Program-made: the position numbers and the translations under genes
Assembly: GCA_038147495.1 (NCBI GenBank)
Contig: JAYQTT010000015.1
Span: forward strand, 82,178-146,177
Reading direction: 5' to 3'
DNA from: MED-G116 sp038147495
GTDB taxonomy: Bacteria > Pseudomonadota > Alphaproteobacteria > Puniceispirillales > Puniceispirillaceae
DNA: 64,000 nt
Notes under the pieces: generated by a model
Database searches by the model: none
Told to the model about the DNA's origin: nothing
Seen by the model: only the letters and a program-made list of their open reading frames with translations
Shown here: positions 1-8,874 of the stretch, one piece after another
How the letters are laid out: each line of letters begins with the position of its first letter
How positions within the stretch are numbered: position 1 is the first letter of the stretch

Positions 1-736
1 ATGCTTCAGATGGATGGCTGATGCGCTGCCATGCGATGTCTGTCACATGGAGCAAGCCGTCAACACCGCCAAGGTCAACAAATGCGCCGTAATCGGTGAT
101 GTTCTTGACAACACCTTGCAGCACCTGACCTTCCTGCAGGTTGGATACCAGTTCCGAGCGGGCTTCAGCACGGGATTCTTCCAGAACGGCCCGGCGGGAT
201 ACAACGATGTTGCCACGCCGACGGTCGATCTTGAGGATCTGAAATGGCTGAGGCGTTCCCATCAATGGGCCAAGGTCACGCACAGGGCGGATGTCAACCT
301 GGCTGCCAGGCAAGAAGGCAGTGGCGCCGGAAAGGTCAACAGTGAAGCCACCTTTAACCTTGCCAAAGATGATGCCGGTAACACGCTCTTGCTTTTCGAA
401 TGATGCTTCGAGAAGGCCCCAAGCTTCTTCGCGGCGGGCCTTGTCACGGCTGAGCACGGCCTGACCGTTACGGTCTTCCATACGCTCAACATAGACCTCA
501 ATTTCATCACCAACATTGACGTTTGGCTGTTGACCCGGGGATGTCAGTTCCTTCAATGGAACGCGTCCCTCTGACTTCAGGCCAACGTCAATGATGACGG
601 CGTCACCCTCGAGGCCAACCACGAAACCACGGACAACACTGCCCTCAATGTTCGTGTTTTCGCCGAAGCTCTCTGCGAGCATATCGGCAAAGTTTTCTGT
701 TGCAGCACTTGCTGCGGTTGTTTCAGCAGATGTCAA
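1..736 (-). CDS. rpsA: 30S ribosomal protein S1 (5' part, runs off window)
   Basis: S1 binds mRNA on the 30S subunit and helps load structured or weak-RBS messages. The 245 codons visible encode the acidic N-terminal segment and then tandem S1/OB-fold repeats, recognisable by GSVVRGFVVGLEGDAVIIDV, GLKSEGRVPLKE and the later GAFVDLGGVDGLLHVTDIAW. The reading frame leaves the window at base 1 after SHPSEA, so about two thirds of the usual 550-570 residues are missing. I place the start at TTG (734-736), because GGAGAGA lies just upstream and the next codons (TSAETTAA) lead straight into the S1 N-terminus; no ATG fits. It follows cmk on the same strand, the common alphaproteobacterial order aroA-cmk-rpsA. 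Confidence 0.93.
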   Translation of the reverse strand, partial: MTSAETTAASAATENFADMLAESFGENTNIEGSVVRGFVVGLEGDAVIIDVGLKSEGRVPLKELTSPGQQPNVNVGDEIEVYVERMEDRNGQAVLSRDKARREEAWGLLEASFEKQERVTGIIFGKVKGGFTVDLSGATAFLPGSQVDIRPVRDLGPLMGTPQPFQILKIDRRRGNIVVSRRAVLEESRAEARSELVSNLQEGQVLQGVVKNITDYGAFVDLGGVDGLLHVTDIAWQRISHPSEA

Positions 737-797
737 AAATCTCTCCGTTTATCGCCGTGTTATCACCGCATCGGAAATGGTGGTGAGAACAATAAAG

Positions 798-814
798 CCT
801 CAGCTGGCCTGAGG
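798..814 (-). terminator. small hairpin between cmk and rpsA
   Basis: A 6-bp perfect stem (CCTCAG/CTGAGG) with a 5-base loop lies in the 228-bp gap between cmk and rpsA. On the minus strand it is followed by the T-rich CTTTATTGTT. It could be a weak terminator after cmk or an attenuator in the rpsA leader. The T-run is interrupted, so strength is uncertain. Confidence 0.35.
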
Positions 815-964
815 GCCATCAAAGCTGAACACATCTTGCAGGCATATTTTATTTTTGCCCTTATCAAGATCTTCGATGGGATTTTTTGGCGATCGATTGG
901 TTAATGCCAGCAATCCGTTGTTTAAATTTGCAGAACAGGGTTGTTCAGCCGCCCTGTTCCATCT

Positions 965-1606
965 CTATTCGGCGGTTACGGTGGTGATGTGGTCAAGGGC
1001 TATTGCAAAAACCTGATCGGCATCCATATCGGATGTATCGATGATTTTGGCATCGGATACAGCCCGCAATGGGGCCACATCTCTTTCCCTGTCCCGCTGG
1101 TCACGCACCCGCATATCCTCCAGAACGTCGCGGAACATAGCCGATTGACCTGCGCGAAGCAACTCCTTGATTCGGCGGTCTGCCCGGACCTCGAGGTCGG
1201 CGTCAATGAACAGCTTGATCGGGGCGTCTGGCAGGACGACCGATCCGATGTCACGGCCGTCCAGAACCGCACCTTTACCATGTGGCGGGCTTGCTGCGAA
1301 ATCGCGTTGCAACTTCAAAAGATTGGCCCGGACAGCGGTGATGGGGGCAATGATTGATGCGATTGATGCGATTTCATCGGTGCGAATTTGCGGGTCATCA
1401 CACAAGCGTAAATCAAGGTGTTGAGATTCGCTAATTGCCTGAATTTCATCAATATTTTCTGGGTTCGCGCCCTGCTTTAGCAGCTGCAGCCCAAGCGCGC
1501 GATAGAGTGAACCTGTGTCAAGATGGGCCAGATCAAAATGCCGGGCCAGTCGCTTTGCCAGAGTGCCTTTGCCGCTGGCGGCTGATCCGTCGATGGCAAT
1601 AATCAT
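965..1606 (-). CDS. cmk: cytidylate (CMP/dCMP) kinase
   Basis: Phosphorylates CMP and dCMP with ATP in pyrimidine nucleotide recycling, in the cytoplasm. The 213-residue protein starts MIIAIDGSAASGKGTLAKRL, a P-loop at about residues 6-15. It then shows LDTGSLYRA, the DGRDIGSVVLPDA segment of the CMP site, and the arginine-rich RRIKELL/RVRDQRDRERD lid. Length fits the bacterial family (about 210-230). The ATG overlaps the aroA stop as TGATG (1604-1608), so translation is probably coupled to aroA. rpsA follows downstream. Confidence 0.95.
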   Translation of the reverse strand: MIIAIDGSAASGKGTLAKRLARHFDLAHLDTGSLYRALGLQLLKQGANPENIDEIQAISESQHLDLRLCDDPQIRTDEIASIASIIAPITAVRANLLKLQRDFAASPPHGKGAVLDGRDIGSVVLPDAPIKLFIDADLEVRADRRIKELLRAGQSAMFRDVLEDMRVRDQRDRERDVAPLRAVSDAKIIDTSDMDADQVFAIALDHITTVTAE

Positions 1607-2970
1607 CAGGCTGAATTCCCGCCAACCGCAATGGCAATGCCAGCGCCACAGTCATTCATCAAAGTGGCAAACCCGGGGAAGCTGGTGTTGATGGTCTCGC
1701 AACCGGTGACGGTGATCGGGGCATCGGACACCATCCCGAGTGTCAGAAACGACATCGCGATTCGGTGATCATGCTGGGACCGGATGGTGACGCCACCCGC
1801 AACCGACCCACCCTCGACGACCATATTGTCGTCATCATAGCTCACAGCAACACCGGCAGCGGCAAGCCCGTCCGCCATAACCTTGATGCGATCCGTTTCC
1901 TTGACCCGCAATTCGGCGACACCCTGCATTTTTGTTGTGCCTTCGGCAACGGACGCCGCAACCGACAGGATCGGATATTCGTCAATCATTGATGCGGCGC
2001 GTTCTGCCGGAACAGTGATGCCGCGCAGGGGGCTGTATTTTACTCTGATGTCGGCGACTTTCTCGCCGCCTTCGATGCGCTCATCGGTTAGTTCGATGTT
2101 GCCGCCCATTTCAATCAAAGTTGTGATCAATCCGGTTCTCAGTGGGTTCATGCCGACTGCCGGGATTGTGATGTCGCTCCCCGGGGTGATTAGGGCAGCA
2201 ACCATGACAAAGGCAGCTGATGATGGATCGCTTGGCACGATGATGTCTGCGGCGACAAGTCTGGCTTCGCCTTTGAGCACCACTTTGTGGCTTCCGTCTG
2301 CTTGCATTGTCTGTGTCACCGATGCGCCAAAATGCCGGAGCATTGATTCGGTGTGGTCACGTGAGGCATGTGGCTCGGTGACTATTGTATCGCCGCGCGC
2401 GTTCAGACCGGCAAGCAGTACTGCAGATTTGATCTGGGCAGAGGCAACCTTGCTGGTGTGGTCGGCTGCAAGCGGTTCAGCCGCGCCCGTGATTGTCACA
2501 GGTAACAGGCCGCCATCGCGGCTGGTAACATCGGCACGCATCCGTTTTAACGGTTCGGTAATTCGCGCCATTGGCCTGACACTCAGCGAAGAGTCACCAG
2601 TGAAAGTCGCGGTAATCGGTTGCCCGGCAACAACCCCCATCAACAGACGCACGCCGGTGCCTGAATTACCAAGATCCAGTGGTCGCTCCGGTGATGTGAG
2701 GCCATGCAGGCCAACGCCTGTCACATGCCAGGTGCCAGCGTCATCCTTAATGATTGGCACACCGAGGGCGCGCATCGCATTTGCGGTTGCCATCACATCG
2801 TCACCTTCCAAAAGGCCGGTGACTTTGGTTGTGCCAATCGCGAGCCCGCCCAGAATGAGCGAGCGGTGTGAGATCGATTTGTCTCCGGGGACACGGGCCG
2901 TGCCGGAGAGCCCCTGATGTTTGGAAGAAACCAGTGAGTCTGCGCGTGTAATGTGAGGCGTATTGTCCAT
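1606..2970 (-). CDS. aroA: 3-phosphoshikimate 1-carboxyvinyltransferase (EPSP synthase, class II-like)
   Basis: Transfers enolpyruvate from PEP to shikimate-3-phosphate in the shikimate pathway. Family signatures are VPGDKSISHRS near the N-terminus, LDLGNSGTGVRLLMG, SAQIKSAVLLAGLN, RDHTESMLRHFG, DPSSAAF and HDHRIAMSFL. I take ATG at 2970 (MDNTPHITRAD, 454 aa); the frame stays open to a TTG at 3048, but family members begin shortly before GLSGTARVPGDKS. The overall pattern resembles the class II (CP4-like) branch, about 455 aa. It differs in having Gly in NSGTG where CP4 has Ala, and NPLRTG where CP4 has NPTRTG. The stop overlaps the cmk start (TGATG). Confidence 0.95.
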   Translation of the reverse strand: MDNTPHITRADSLVSSKHQGLSGTARVPGDKSISHRSLILGGLAIGTTKVTGLLEGDDVMATANAMRALGVPIIKDDAGTWHVTGVGLHGLTSPERPLDLGNSGTGVRLLMGVVAGQPITATFTGDSSLSVRPMARITEPLKRMRADVTSRDGGLLPVTITGAAEPLAADHTSKVASAQIKSAVLLAGLNARGDTIVTEPHASRDHTESMLRHFGASVTQTMQADGSHKVVLKGEARLVAADIIVPSDPSSAAFVMVAALITPGSDITIPAVGMNPLRTGLITTLIEMGGNIELTDERIEGGEKVADIRVKYSPLRGITVPAERAASMIDEYPILSVAASVAEGTTKMQGVAELRVKETDRIKVMADGLAAAGVAVSYDDDNMVVEGGSVAGGVTIRSQHDHRIAMSFLTLGMVSDAPITVTGCETINTSFPGFATLMNDCGAGIAIAVGGNSA

Positions 2971-3316
2971 TTTTATCAGCTTATCCGCTTGCTTTTTGTC
3001 AGAAGGTAGCCTGCTGCCCAAGAATGCCTGTGTTGGTTGATGCGCCAAAGCTTGGATGGCTGATGACAGATCAAGCCACCCAAGGGGCTTTACGTGCCGT
3101 TGTTACCATTTTCCCGATCATCTTGGCAAACCCGTGCACGCGCAAAATGCGACAATTTGACCGCAGAAATGGAAAAATCTCATCGGAAAGTGGAAAATTT
3201 TGGAATCTTGATCCGATTTTCCAAATTTTGTTTTGACAGTCGGGATAAATTGCGTCAAATCGCAAAACAGATCCGGTGCGCCGGATAACGCAAATATGAG
3301 CACAGGGTTTTTTGTC
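2971..3316. other. AT-rich divergent intergenic region aroA / FYDLN-acid gene
   Basis: 346 bp between divergent starts, clearly more AT-rich than its neighbours. It carries an imperfect inverted repeat of A/T tracts at about 3195-3231 and a perfect TTGACA hexamer at 3233-3238 facing the FYDLN-acid gene. At the usual 17-base spacing only CAAATC is found, so the -10 is poor. I see no gene; short open frames on both strands lack family resemblance. Confidence 0.4.
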
Positions 3317-3679
3317 ATGCCAAAGGCGAAACTTGGTACAAAGCGTTCCTGCTCTGCATGTGGAATGCGGTATTACGATCTCAACCGGACGCCGATCATC
3401 TGTCCGAGTTGCAGCACAGAATTTGATCCTGAGTCACTTGTTAAAACACGCAAGGCGCGGACCGCTCAAAAGCCGGCCAACGATGATGACGAAGCCGTTC
3501 AGGATGATGTTGTCAACATCGAAGGTGACGATGAGGCCGTTGTGTCGTCTGATGATGATGTGTCCGATGACGATCTTGATTATGATGACGATGATGAGTC
3601 AGAGGATGGCCTGATCCGTGATGATATCTCGGCAGATGACGAGCTGTTGAGCAACATCCCGGACAAAGACGACGAATAA
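3317..3679 (+). CDS. FYDLN-acid (TIGR02300) protein: zinc-ribbon head with acidic tail
   Basis: Protein of unknown function from the FYDLN_acid family, conserved in alphaproteobacteria. The 120 residues start MPKAKLGTKRSCSACGMRYY, then DLNRTP and ICPSCSTEFDP. The two CxxC pairs (CSAC and CPSC) suggest a zinc ribbon around residues 12-35. The second half is overwhelmingly Asp/Glu, including an aspartate-rich run near residues 75-95, and is probably disordered. I chose ATG 3317 because family members start directly before the LGTKR motif; an in-frame ATG at 3296 would add seven residues. It is transcribed away from aroA. Confidence 0.88.
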   Translation: MPKAKLGTKRSCSACGMRYYDLNRTPIICPSCSTEFDPESLVKTRKARTAQKPANDDDEAVQDDVVNIEGDDEAVVSSDDDVSDDDLDYDDDDESEDGLIRDDISADDELLSNIPDKDDE

Positions 3680-3824
3680 GCCGTCAGCTTTTTTCGGAAG
3701 GCCCGCATTTTTGCTTGCGTCTTTCACAAGCACTGGGATAAACAATGGCGTCCGCACTCTGACGGGGTGCGACAACACAGATTTGGCACGAAATGTCGGG
3801 CGGATTGTGCGGCATCAAAGTGAA

Positions 3825-3884
<60 letters not shown>

Positions 3885-3889
3885 TCATC

Positions 3890-4321
3890 TTTTCAATAGG
3901 TTCAATAAATGGCCAAGCGCCACTTTTACTTTTCTAACCCATCCGTCAAATTCTCCGTCAAATTTTCTTGCAGCAAATCTAAATTGCGATATCTCATTGT
4001 AAAACTCCCAGAGCTCGTGAGAGGTGCGTGAGAGGGTTGCTACTCTAACTACCATGACGGCACTTTTGGGCACCTTTCCGTCCTTTTGAGGTTTGTGCAA
4101 ACGTTTTCGCGACTAACGGAGCCGAGGTGACCGAGATTTTTGGCGGAAGAGGGTAAAATTGGCTCCATTAATCGGTGGCGGGCTTCTGGCTGAACCTCTT
4201 CTGATAAACGTGACAAATTTTGTACTTTGAGAGGAAATTGCCCACAGGGGTGTCGCATCAGCCAATATCAACCACGACAGGCAGAAGAGGCATTGAAAGG
4301 CATCAGAGGCAAAGAGCGAAT
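3890..4321. other. unassigned DNA after the broken tRNA
   Basis: About 430 bp between the broken tRNA-Ala and lptB. It has open frames of 60-140 codons on both strands, none with recognisable domains or convincing ribosome-binding sites. A short direct repeat (CCGTCAAATTCT then CCGTCAAATTTT) occurs near 3946-3967. It could be the residue of an element that entered at the tRNA, but nothing identifies an integrase. Confidence 0.4.
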
Positions 4322-5140
4322 TTAGATCGAGAAACGCTCACCAAGATAGACTTCGCGGACACCGCTGTGGCGGACAACCTCATCGGGCGTGCCTTCCATC
4401 AATACCCCACCATCATGAATGATATAAGTGCGGTCAACGATGTCGAGTGTCTCGCGGACATTATGGTCTGTGATCAACACGCCAAGCCCATGATCTTTGA
4501 GCTGGCCAACCAGATCGCGGATTTCATTCAGCGCAATCGGGTCAATGCCGGCCAGTGGCTCGTCAAGGAGCAGGAAAGTGGGGCGCGCGGCAAGGGCGCG
4601 GGCGATCTCAAGGCGTCTGCGCTCGCCGCCTGATAGATTGATGGACAATGTGTTGCGCAGGTGACTGATGCCAAATTCGGCCATCAGGTCATCGAGCATG
4701 GCGTCACGGTCAGATCTGTTGACACGCAAGGTTTCAAGAACCGCACGAATATTCTGTTCAACGGTCAAGCCCCTGAAAATGCTTGATTCCTGTGGCAAAT
4801 ACCCGATGCCAAGACGCGCTCTTTGAAACACCGGCATGTCAGTGACATCGCGGCCATCAATCAGAACACTTCCTTCATCTGCTGGCAGCAGGCCGGCGAG
4901 GATATGGAATGACGTTGTTTTGCCAGCACCGTTTGGACCAAGCAGTCCAACAGCTTCACCGCGCTGTAGCCGCAGCGATACGTTTCTGACAACGCGCCGC
5001 TTGTTAAAGCTCTTGCCGATGCCAGAGGCAACGAGCCCCTGATTTGCCGGAACAAGCTGTGGCGATGGCGCCATTCCAGACGGCCGATCAAATCGAGCAT
5101 GACGCGATAGAGGTTGGCCGAGGTCGAATTCGTTACTCAT
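4322..5140 (-). CDS. lptB: LPS export ABC transporter ATPase LptB
   Basis: Cytoplasmic ATPase that powers lipopolysaccharide extraction from the inner membrane through LptFG and delivery to the Lpt bridge. Signatures in order: Walker A GPNGAGKTT (about residues 68-76), Q-loop GYLPQESSIFRGLTVEQN, signature LSGGERRRLEIARAL, Walker B LLLDEPLAGIDP, switch ITDHNVRE. I use ATG 5140 (MSNEFDLG, 272 aa), which has GGAGAA about 8 bases upstream. This leaves an N-terminal extension of some 35 residues relative to the 241-aa E. coli protein. Last gene of the minus-strand run rnd-lptC-lptA-lptB, separated from lptA by 139 bp. Confidence 0.94.
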   Translation of the reverse strand: MSNEFDLGQPLSRHARFDRPSGMAPSPQLVPANQGLVASGIGKSFNKRRVVRNVSLRLQRGEAVGLLGPNGAGKTTSFHILAGLLPADEGSVLIDGRDVTDMPVFQRARLGIGYLPQESSIFRGLTVEQNIRAVLETLRVNRSDRDAMLDDLMAEFGISHLRNTLSINLSGGERRRLEIARALAARPTFLLLDEPLAGIDPIALNEIRDLVGQLKDHGLGVLITDHNVRETLDIVDRTYIIHDGGVLMEGTPDEVVRHSGVREVYLGERFSI

Positions 5141-5279
5141 AAATTCTCCGTCCTGCCCGTCTTTGCCTTCAGTTTCAACGCCCAATACCGTCAGGTGGGA
5201 GTGCCACCGATGGCCGAAATTATCGTTGCCATGCTGCTTTCGCCTTCAGGCGCGGCCATGGTTTACGCGGTTTTAAACT

Positions 5280-6089
5280 TTATGGCAACAGGGTGCCACT
5301 AACACGTTTTCCGGAACCGCCTGATAATATTCGGCTTATTCCAGTCTCAAAGTCAACCTCAGCGCGTGATCCATACATGACATTGCCAGCATCGTTGATT
5401 TCAACATTGCCTGTGAGCAGGGCTTTTTCTGTCTTGCCATCATAGGCCAGATTGTCGCCGGTGGCGATCTGCCCTTCAATTGTCACCAGTTTGACACGAT
5501 CAGTTGCATCAAGTGTGTCAAGCGCGCCTGCATCATCAAGGCGGGCGATGATGGTTTCGCCTTCAACCACCTGACCCTCGCTGTCGACATATTGTGCGGC
5601 GCCGATTGCGGTGATGATCTGGTTCTTTGGATCTGCTGCCTGCAGATCAATGCTTGTCGTGGCACGCATAGTGCCGTTCGGGCCTGTCACATAGGCATTT
5701 TTGCCTTCAACCATATAGCTCTCACTGCCAAGATCATAGGTCAGGCGCGCCCCCCGCGCGGTGGAGGTGCCATCCGTGTAATCAACATTTCCTGTGGCGA
5801 CGATCACATTGATTTTGCGGCTTTCACTCTCTGGATCGTATGAGGCGGTCAGTTGATCAGCCTCGATCTTGCGCTCTCCCTGCTTGGCGATGGCGTTGCC
5901 TTTGGCGCTGTATGTGCCGGCCTTTTGGTTCCATTCAAGCAACTCATCAGCCTCAACGGTGAAGGGCTGGTCGCTCTGTGTTTGCGCTGTGGTGGGGCTT
6001 GCAAGCATCAGGAAAGCGGTGCTTGCCAGCATTGCAGCTCGCAAGACATGTCGCCGAACGTCCATCACATATAGAGATCTAGGTTTCAT
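5280..6089 (-). CDS. lptA: LPS transport periplasmic protein LptA
   Basis: Periplasmic OstA-like beta-jellyroll protein forming the bridge that carries LPS to the outer membrane. The 269 residues begin with a signal peptide (LRAAMLASTAFLMLASPTTA, then QTQSDQPF). Repeating strands typical of OstA/LptA follow: VEADELLEWNQKAGTYSAKG, KIEADQLTASY, VVATGNVDYTDG-type turns, and ALLTGNVEINDAGNVMYGSR. ATG 6089 has GGAGTGGAGTGA directly upstream. The protein is longer than E. coli LptA (185 aa), as is common in alphaproteobacteria. It sits between lptC and lptB. Confidence 0.92.
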   Translation of the reverse strand: MKPRSLYVMDVRRHVLRAAMLASTAFLMLASPTTAQTQSDQPFTVEADELLEWNQKAGTYSAKGNAIAKQGERKIEADQLTASYDPESESRKINVIVATGNVDYTDGTSTARGARLTYDLGSESYMVEGKNAYVTGPNGTMRATTSIDLQAADPKNQIITAIGAAQYVDSEGQVVEGETIIARLDDAGALDTLDATDRVKLVTIEGQIATGDNLAYDGKTEKALLTGNVEINDAGNVMYGSRAEVDFETGISRILSGGSGKRVSGTLLP

Positions 6090-6142
6090 TCACTCCACTC
6101 CACCGCATCGGACGCCACCAAAAACCATCACTTCATCACAGC

Positions 6143-6802
6143 CTATTCGAAGACAGTGCCGTTGTGTAGGGTCATCTTCGGGTTTCCATTGAAGATTATA
6201 AGGTCGCCATTGTTAACCACTTGCATGCCATCGGCGATGACGCGTCCGTCTCTTCCAGTGACCAGCACGCTGGCGTTTGTGTCCATGTTGCCATTGGCGA
6301 AATCAGCACGAAGCTTTTGCGTTTCCATGGTGAGTTGGCGCGATGTATCGGTAATAACGACATCACCGGCAAGGTCGACTTTCTGGCCTGACTTTGAATA
6401 GGCCCCCTGAAGCGAACTGATATTAACGATGCCGCCATCGCCAGAAAAAATCTTGGCTTTCGGCTTTTCCATATCGACCTGGCCGGGATTGCTGGCTGTT
6501 TCCCGCGCATGATCGGCGGCAATTTCAAAGCGCTTTCCCGATTCAGTGCGGCCACGATATAAAGCGCCAGACAATTCTGTGTCGCCATCGCTGTCAATCT
6601 TGACGTCAGTTACTTCAAGGCGGATGTCGTCATTCGTATCGGTCAGGCCAAGCCAGCCAACGATGGCAGCGGTCAAGGCGAGCGCGAGGCCAAGAAACAG
6701 GATGCTTGGACGCAAGATGCCTGTTTTGGCATCACCAGTGTCAACCTGCTTTGGGGTGAACCGGATTTCCCGGCGGGTTCCATTTTCAGACATGTCAGCC
6801 AT
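6143..6802 (-). CDS. lptC: LPS export protein LptC
   Basis: Bitopic inner-membrane protein that receives LPS from LptB2FG and passes it to LptA. The 219-residue protein has a charged cytoplasmic head, one membrane segment (SILFLGLALALTAAIVGWLG, about residues 33-52), and a periplasmic LptC beta-jellyroll (VTDVKIDSDGDTELSGALYR ... LQGAYSKSGQKVDLAGDVVI ... ADGMQVVNNGDLIIFNG). Identification rests on this architecture plus position between rnd and lptA; LptC is poorly conserved in sequence. It starts 20 bp after the rnd stop, suggesting one transcript. Confidence 0.9.
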   Translation of the reverse strand: MADMSENGTRREIRFTPKQVDTGDAKTGILRPSILFLGLALALTAAIVGWLGLTDTNDDIRLEVTDVKIDSDGDTELSGALYRGRTESGKRFEIAADHARETASNPGQVDMEKPKAKIFSGDGGIVNISSLQGAYSKSGQKVDLAGDVVITDTSRQLTMETQKLRADFANGNMDTNASVLVTGRDGRVIADGMQVVNNGDLIIFNGNPKMTLHNGTVFE

Positions 6803-6822
6803 GCGGCACCCCGGGTTGCAAA

Positions 6823-7434
6823 TCAGTGATGAAAGATGTCCAGATCTTCAAAACCGGCAAGGTCAAGATCACTGCGCGCGTCCAGAAATTCAAAGCAGCG
6901 CATGGCAAGCCCGGTCCGATCTTCACGGGCAAGCATCTCATCAAGCTTTTCCTTGAGCTGGTGCAAGTACAGCACATCGCCAGCCGCATAGGCTTGCTGT
7001 TCTGTGGTCAATATGTCCGCACCCCAATCGGAAGATTGTTGCTGTTTGGAAATATCAATGCCAAGCAATTCTCTGCATAAATCTTTCAGACCGTGCCTGT
7101 CGGTGTAGGTGCGGCACAGTTTTGACGCGATTTTGGTGCAATAGATTGGTCCAGCGATGCGGGCGATATTGTGGTTCAGCATCGTTACATCAAACCGGGC
7201 AAAGTGAAATAATTTGGTGACCTTGTTATCGGCCAGTAACGCCGCAAGGTTGGGACATGGATTGATCGGATTTGCCACTTGCACAAGATGGGCATTGCCG
7301 TCACCGGATGACAATTGCACCAGACACAGGCGGTCACGAAGCGGGTTTAGGCCCATTGCCTCAGTATCAATCGCCACAATTGCTCCGAGGTCGAGACCGT
7401 CAGGAAGATCGTCTTTGTGGAGATGGATGGCCAT
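6823..7434 (-). CDS. rnd: ribonuclease D-type 3'-5' exonuclease (short, no HRDC)
   Basis: DEDD-family 3'-5' exoribonuclease, probably in tRNA or RNA 3' trimming. From ATG 7434 the protein is 203 aa. The acidic motifs are IVAIDTEAMGLNPLRD (ExoI), LFHFARFDVTMLN (ExoII) and YAAGDVLYLHQL (ExoIII, with Y four residues before D, so DEDDy). The HRDC domains of the 375-aa E. coli RNase D are absent, a known short form. The frame stays open upstream to 7548, but that would run through the tRNA-Leu gene, so 7434 is the sensible start. It lies directly downstream of tRNA-Leu and heads the lpt run. Confidence 0.9.
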   Translation of the reverse strand: MAIHLHKDDLPDGLDLGAIVAIDTEAMGLNPLRDRLCLVQLSSGDGNAHLVQVANPINPCPNLAALLADNKVTKLFHFARFDVTMLNHNIARIAGPIYCTKIASKLCRTYTDRHGLKDLCRELLGIDISKQQQSSDWGADILTTEQQAYAAGDVLYLHQLKEKLDEMLAREDRTGLAMRCFEFLDARSDLDLAGFEDLDIFHH

Positions 7435-7498
7435 ATTGTGCCTTTTTGCCTTTTGGTAGAGCATGCGCGTCGGTAAAAAATGCGGGATCTTGCGCGCA

Positions 7499-7585
<87 letters not shown>

Positions 7586-7901
7586 GATTGCACAAAGTTC
7601 AGCTGGAACCACGTCACATCGCGGGCGTGAGAATAGCCACAAAGTTGGGCTTGTCAACCTTTGCCAGACGAACATGGCTGTCAAAAAGCGACTGTCATTT
7701 CTGGCGCTTGGGGGCAAATGCCACCGGCGACATGTTGTGCGGGTCTCATTCTGTGAGGCAGCCTTTCAATGCGGCTGCAAAATGTCCAGAAAAGCTGCTC
7801 AATTTGGCAGGTTTTGGCTGGACGAATGCCCCTGGTTGTCGCTATCAATTGGGCAGTTGTCATCGCTGACAGGAAATGCGGTTAGTCGAGGAGTGGATCC
7901 G

Positions 7902-8849
7902 GTGGGAAAAACGGTTGCTGTGATTGGTGGGTCAGGTTTTGTCGGACGCGCCACCATCGAAATGCTGGCCAAGCAAGGCGCGCGTGTTATCGTCCTGTGC
8001 CGCAATGCCGAGCGGGCAAAATATTTGAAACCGATGGGAACCGTTGGCCAGATCACAATCGTCAGCGGTGACGCGCTGAATGAAACCACTCTGGAACAGG
8101 TGATCGCCCCTGCTGATGCCGTGATCAATTTTGTTGGCATTCTTGCACAATCCGGCAGCCAGACGTTCTCCGCTTTGCAAGCAGAGCTTCCCGGACGTAT
8201 TGGCAAGCTGGCAACAAAACACGGCGTCAAACATTTGGTGCATCTCTCGGCGATTGGTGCTGATGCGAATTCGCCAAGCCTCTATGCGCGGACCAAGGCC
8301 GCGGGCGAGGCCAATCTGCGCGCTGCGTTTCCGGCGGCTGTGATATTGCGCCCATCGATCATTTTTGGTCCGCGAGACAATTTCTTCAATCGGTTCGCCA
8401 GCATGGCGATGCTGGCACCCGGGCTGCCACTGCCGGGTGGTGGGCATATGCTCATGCAGCCGGTATATGTGGGCGATGTGGCGCGTGCGATTGTTGCCGG
8501 TATCGGCATGGCGCCGTCAAAGACGAAAATGGCAGGGGCGGTGTTTGAGCTTGGTGGGCCAGATGTGTTCAGCTTTCGCCAGCTGATGCAGTTGACGCTT
8601 TCACAAATAAAACGCCGCCGGTTGTTGGTCCCTGTGCCGCTTGGCATCATGCGGCTTGGCGCAATTTTCGCCGGAATGCTGCCTAATCCGCCGCTGACAG
8701 TCGACCAGATGCGGCTTCTCGAATCGGATAATGTTGTCGGCAAAAAGGCCAAGGGTCTTGCCGATCTGGGAATTGAGGCAACGCCGGTTGATACGATCCT
8801 GCCGGGTTATTTATCGCGGTTTCGCCCCGGCGGTAAATTCGCCCGCTAG
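7902..8849 (+). CDS. NAD(P)-binding atypical SDR protein (NDUFA9-like)
   Basis: Extended/atypical short-chain dehydrogenase fold, close to the NDUFA9-like proteins often annotated as complex I associated in alphaproteobacteria. The N-terminus has the dinucleotide motif VAVIGGSGFVGRATIEMLA; then come INFVGIL, LVHLSAIGAD, YARTKAAGE (YxxxK) and RPSIIFGPRDNFFNRF. It is 315 aa from GTG 7902, chosen for GAGGAG eight bases upstream and for the family start just before VAVIGG; GTG 7893 is an alternative. No membrane segment is obvious. It converges on uppP with 25 bp between; this pairing recurs in the class. The exact substrate is unknown. Confidence 0.85.
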   Translation: MGKTVAVIGGSGFVGRATIEMLAKQGARVIVLCRNAERAKYLKPMGTVGQITIVSGDALNETTLEQVIAPADAVINFVGILAQSGSQTFSALQAELPGRIGKLATKHGVKHLVHLSAIGADANSPSLYARTKAAGEANLRAAFPAAVILRPSIIFGPRDNFFNRFASMAMLAPGLPLPGGGHMLMQPVYVGDVARAIVAGIGMAPSKTKMAGAVFELGGPDVFSFRQLMQLTLSQIKRRRLLVPVPLGIMRLGAIFAGMLPNPPLTVDQMRLLESDNVVGKKAKGLADLGIEATPVDTILPGYLSRFRPGGKFAR

Positions 8850-8874
8850 GAAAGTCGCCCGATAGAAAATCTGG

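Noticed and set aside
3885..4258. Minus-strand frames after the broken tRNA that might have been an integrase remnant.
   Set aside because: No integrase catalytic residues or N-terminal SAM-like pattern can be read; basic composition alone is not enough.
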